From: Sipunculus nudus
Lineage: Eukaryota; Annelida; Sipuncula; Golfingiida; Sipunculidae
DNA: 64,000 bases
NCBI GenBank assembly: GCA_026874595.1
Contig: CM049320.1
Location: forward strand, 27,576,714 to 27,640,713
Direction: 5' to 3'
A program made the translations under genes and the position numbers. The notes beneath the pieces were generated by a model. That model saw only the letters and a program-made list of their open reading frames with translations. It searched no databases and was not told the origin of the DNA. Positions 62,060 to 64,000 of this stretch are shown piece by piece (within the stretch, counting starts at the first letter, position 1; each line of letters starts with the position of its first letter).

Positions 62060-63670
62060 CAATAAACATACAAGGTAACACCTGAGAGAATAAGGTGTGT
62101 TGCTTTTTCATTATTTCTAAACTTATAATATAGGAACAAAATGGATACTCACTTATGACCAAGTTTCTACAGATGTGTATTATTTTGAGCATGAACAAAA
62201 TTGTGTGTTTAGGTATTTGTGTGAATGAAACCCATGTGTATAACATAAGGAGCAATATCTAAAAGAATATATGTGCATAAGTAATTGTACGCACGACATT
62301 GTGTACCGGTATATATGTGTCACACAAAATACATAACTGATATTGTGTTAAACATGATATCAGTTATCATGTAACGTATATATTACACAAGTGTTGCACG
62401 ATTCATGCATAATGTATTGAGCATGCATAACATCGTGCCCAGTATAAGCCTTACTTCTCAAGCTGATGGCTAACAGATGACACATTATGAATGATGAATG
62501 AATGTTGTGCAGTGTAGCTTTGACCACACAGACCTGACGTGGAAATTCAGAATAAATCAGTAGTTTTGGTTTGAAAAACAACTGATTTCGCAGCAACTAT
62601 AGAATCAATCACACACTGTCTTGACAAGATATGTGCATATACGGACAGATAAATGATTGAAATTCATGTAACAAAGAAGTTAGCCTGATTGAATCAGACT
62701 CTAAGATTAAAACTGTTTATCTGGAATTAGATAACCATAAAATTCAAGTTCCTGGTAAATATATAAGCCTGGCCCTGGTGCATGGATCTCTTACGCGTAA
62801 ATCAACTGCTAAATACTGCATAATGGAATGGCACAGACCTATATCTGAGTGCCAGGCAGTCAATATGCATGTGGTGGTATAATAAAATTATAACTGTATT
62901 ATTATGAGTTAATGAGTTCTTATTGTAGAGTCTGATTCAATCAGGCAACAATTAAAGTTTAGTTGAAAGAGTGATGAACAGTTGTACGAGCAATTGAATA
63001 TCTCACTGGGAGCCTCTCTGAACTCTGGCACTGGGAGCCACAATTTTGCTACATTTTGTTTAAACAGCCCACTATGAAGAGTGAAGAGCTGGAATGGGGT
63101 AATAGTAACACCTGTTGACACTGATTACAAGGGCACTCGGTGGCATGTAGTCTGAGGCATATTGTACAAACTCACTGTATGGTTATTGCACTCAATATAA
63201 AGGAGGGCCAGAATATATGGAGTCCCATTAAATCAGTCTATCAAGAAGTAAGAGGCTGGTAAAAATAAGTGGCAAAATCAAGCTTCATCATTGATGATGT
63301 TGTCATCATATTACATGCTGATAAATATAAAAACATTCCCTATTCACAAAAGTGTCATGTCTCAGAGAGGTGCGCAAGTTTTTCAGCAGTTGTTAAGAAT
63401 CTGGTCTTCAAGTCCCCTAATGCAAAATGGGTGTAGCATAAATTAAAATTGTTTCCTGACAAAGACGATAAAATTCCTGAGAAATTCCTGTATTTCATTT
63501 TGCTCATAATTGGTGTTTATTATGTTAGAGAGGAGGGGTTCAAGCCTGGGTTCCTTGCCAGAGCTTATTAATGCAAAAAATTCTCCTGTTCAAATACTAA
63601 ATGGTTCCCCTTTTTTGTGACAGATGGCGCTTCAATAGCAGCTATAATTGAACAAAAATCACCCCTGCTG
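62060..63670. other. Nothing recognised
   Basis: AT-rich DNA between the Harbinger-like element and the SINE head. A degenerate B-box-like GGGTTCAAGCC-type phrase at 63537-63552 is too weak to call. Confidence 0.45.
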
Positions 63671-63677
63671 GTATCTC

Positions 63678-63745
63678 GTCTTCATGGCTCGTGTAGGGGT
63701 CCTAGTCTAAAGATCATAGGTTCGATTCCCGATTCAAGCGACTTC
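63678..63745 (+). repeat. tRNA-derived SINE head
   Basis: An A-box-like TGGCTCGTGTAGG and a perfect B-box GGTTCGATTCC (63719-63729) are spaced as in pol III promoters, but the tRNA stems do not pair, so this is not a functional tRNA. The unrelated sequence that follows to the window end may be the SINE body. Confidence 0.45.
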
Positions 63746-64000
63746 TGATATTCAGTGGTATTTCATTTTAGAATAGGTGAAACCAGTGTAGGGATATCTG
63801 CAGGAAAAATAGGAGGTAAAATCAGAAAGAGAAGAGGCACTTTTCTTTATATTTTGATGTCCCAGAACACAGACCGCATTCTTAACACCCTCCAGTTGTT
63901 CTGTGGTTGTTCCCTGATGGACGGATTCTGAATGTACAAGTCAGGTACACTGACACTTGTGTTGAAACGGAGGGTGCCAGTGTAACTGCATGTTATAATG

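Noticed and set aside
63678-63745. Functional tRNA gene
   Set aside because: A and B boxes are present, but acceptor, D, anticodon and T stems do not pair; a SINE head fits better.

Overview
This is a low-GC, intron- and repeat-dominated window from an animal genome. There is no operon structure, the microsatellites are long, and the only strong protein signal is a caspase-recruitment (CARD) domain on a spliced exon. The repeats are of the kind I associate with lophotrochozoan, especially molluscan, genomes: AGGTCA-rich minisatellites, elements ending in short hairpins, and GGTGGCGCCACC palindromes. I cannot name a species.

Genes are sparse. At the left, minus-strand exon 2778-2462 starts at a good acceptor, has an in-frame stop just before its ATG, encodes a complete CARD of 96 codons and ends at a donor in phase 1. 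It is the first coding exon of an apoptosis or innate-immunity gene whose downstream exons are uncertain or lie beyond base 1. Upstream non-coding exons may lie at about 9.4 kb and 14.5 kb. On the plus strand, 55248-55319 and 55710-55814 join in frame across a phase-0 intron and end in a stop; they may be the last two coding exons of an unrecognised gene. A third possible plus-strand exon is at 31285-31403.

Mobile DNA makes up much of the rest. One group of at least three sequence families (19814-23005; 29447-31038 and 35275-36426; 41723-42041 with fragments) shares one plan: a 5' hairpin or hairpin-like segment, a subterminal inverted repeat, an internal body that is often a tandem array (about 289 or 280 bp), a GC-rich simple tract, and a terminal hairpin that restates the subterminal repeat and has a 3-nt loop. 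This plan matches what is described for non-autonomous Helentron/HINE and bivalve 'pearl' elements. A second group consists of foldback-type elements with long terminal inverted repeats built from short modules (24298-24968, 37494-38647, and more loosely 15934-16490 and 8219-8727). Cut-and-paste MITEs are also present: a Harbinger-like element with a 44-bp TIR and TTA target duplications (60551-62047), and TA-flanked mariner/pogo-like elements (48423-49616, 46383-46836, 42125-42215).

A 2,120-bp segment (29511-31630) is followed directly by a copy (31631-33750) with no differences seen in the parts compared. It is either a very recent tandem duplication or an assembly artefact, and its left breakpoint is in a CCG tract. 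No bacterial-type genes, CRISPR arrays, rRNA genes or intact transposase/reverse-transcriptase genes were seen.
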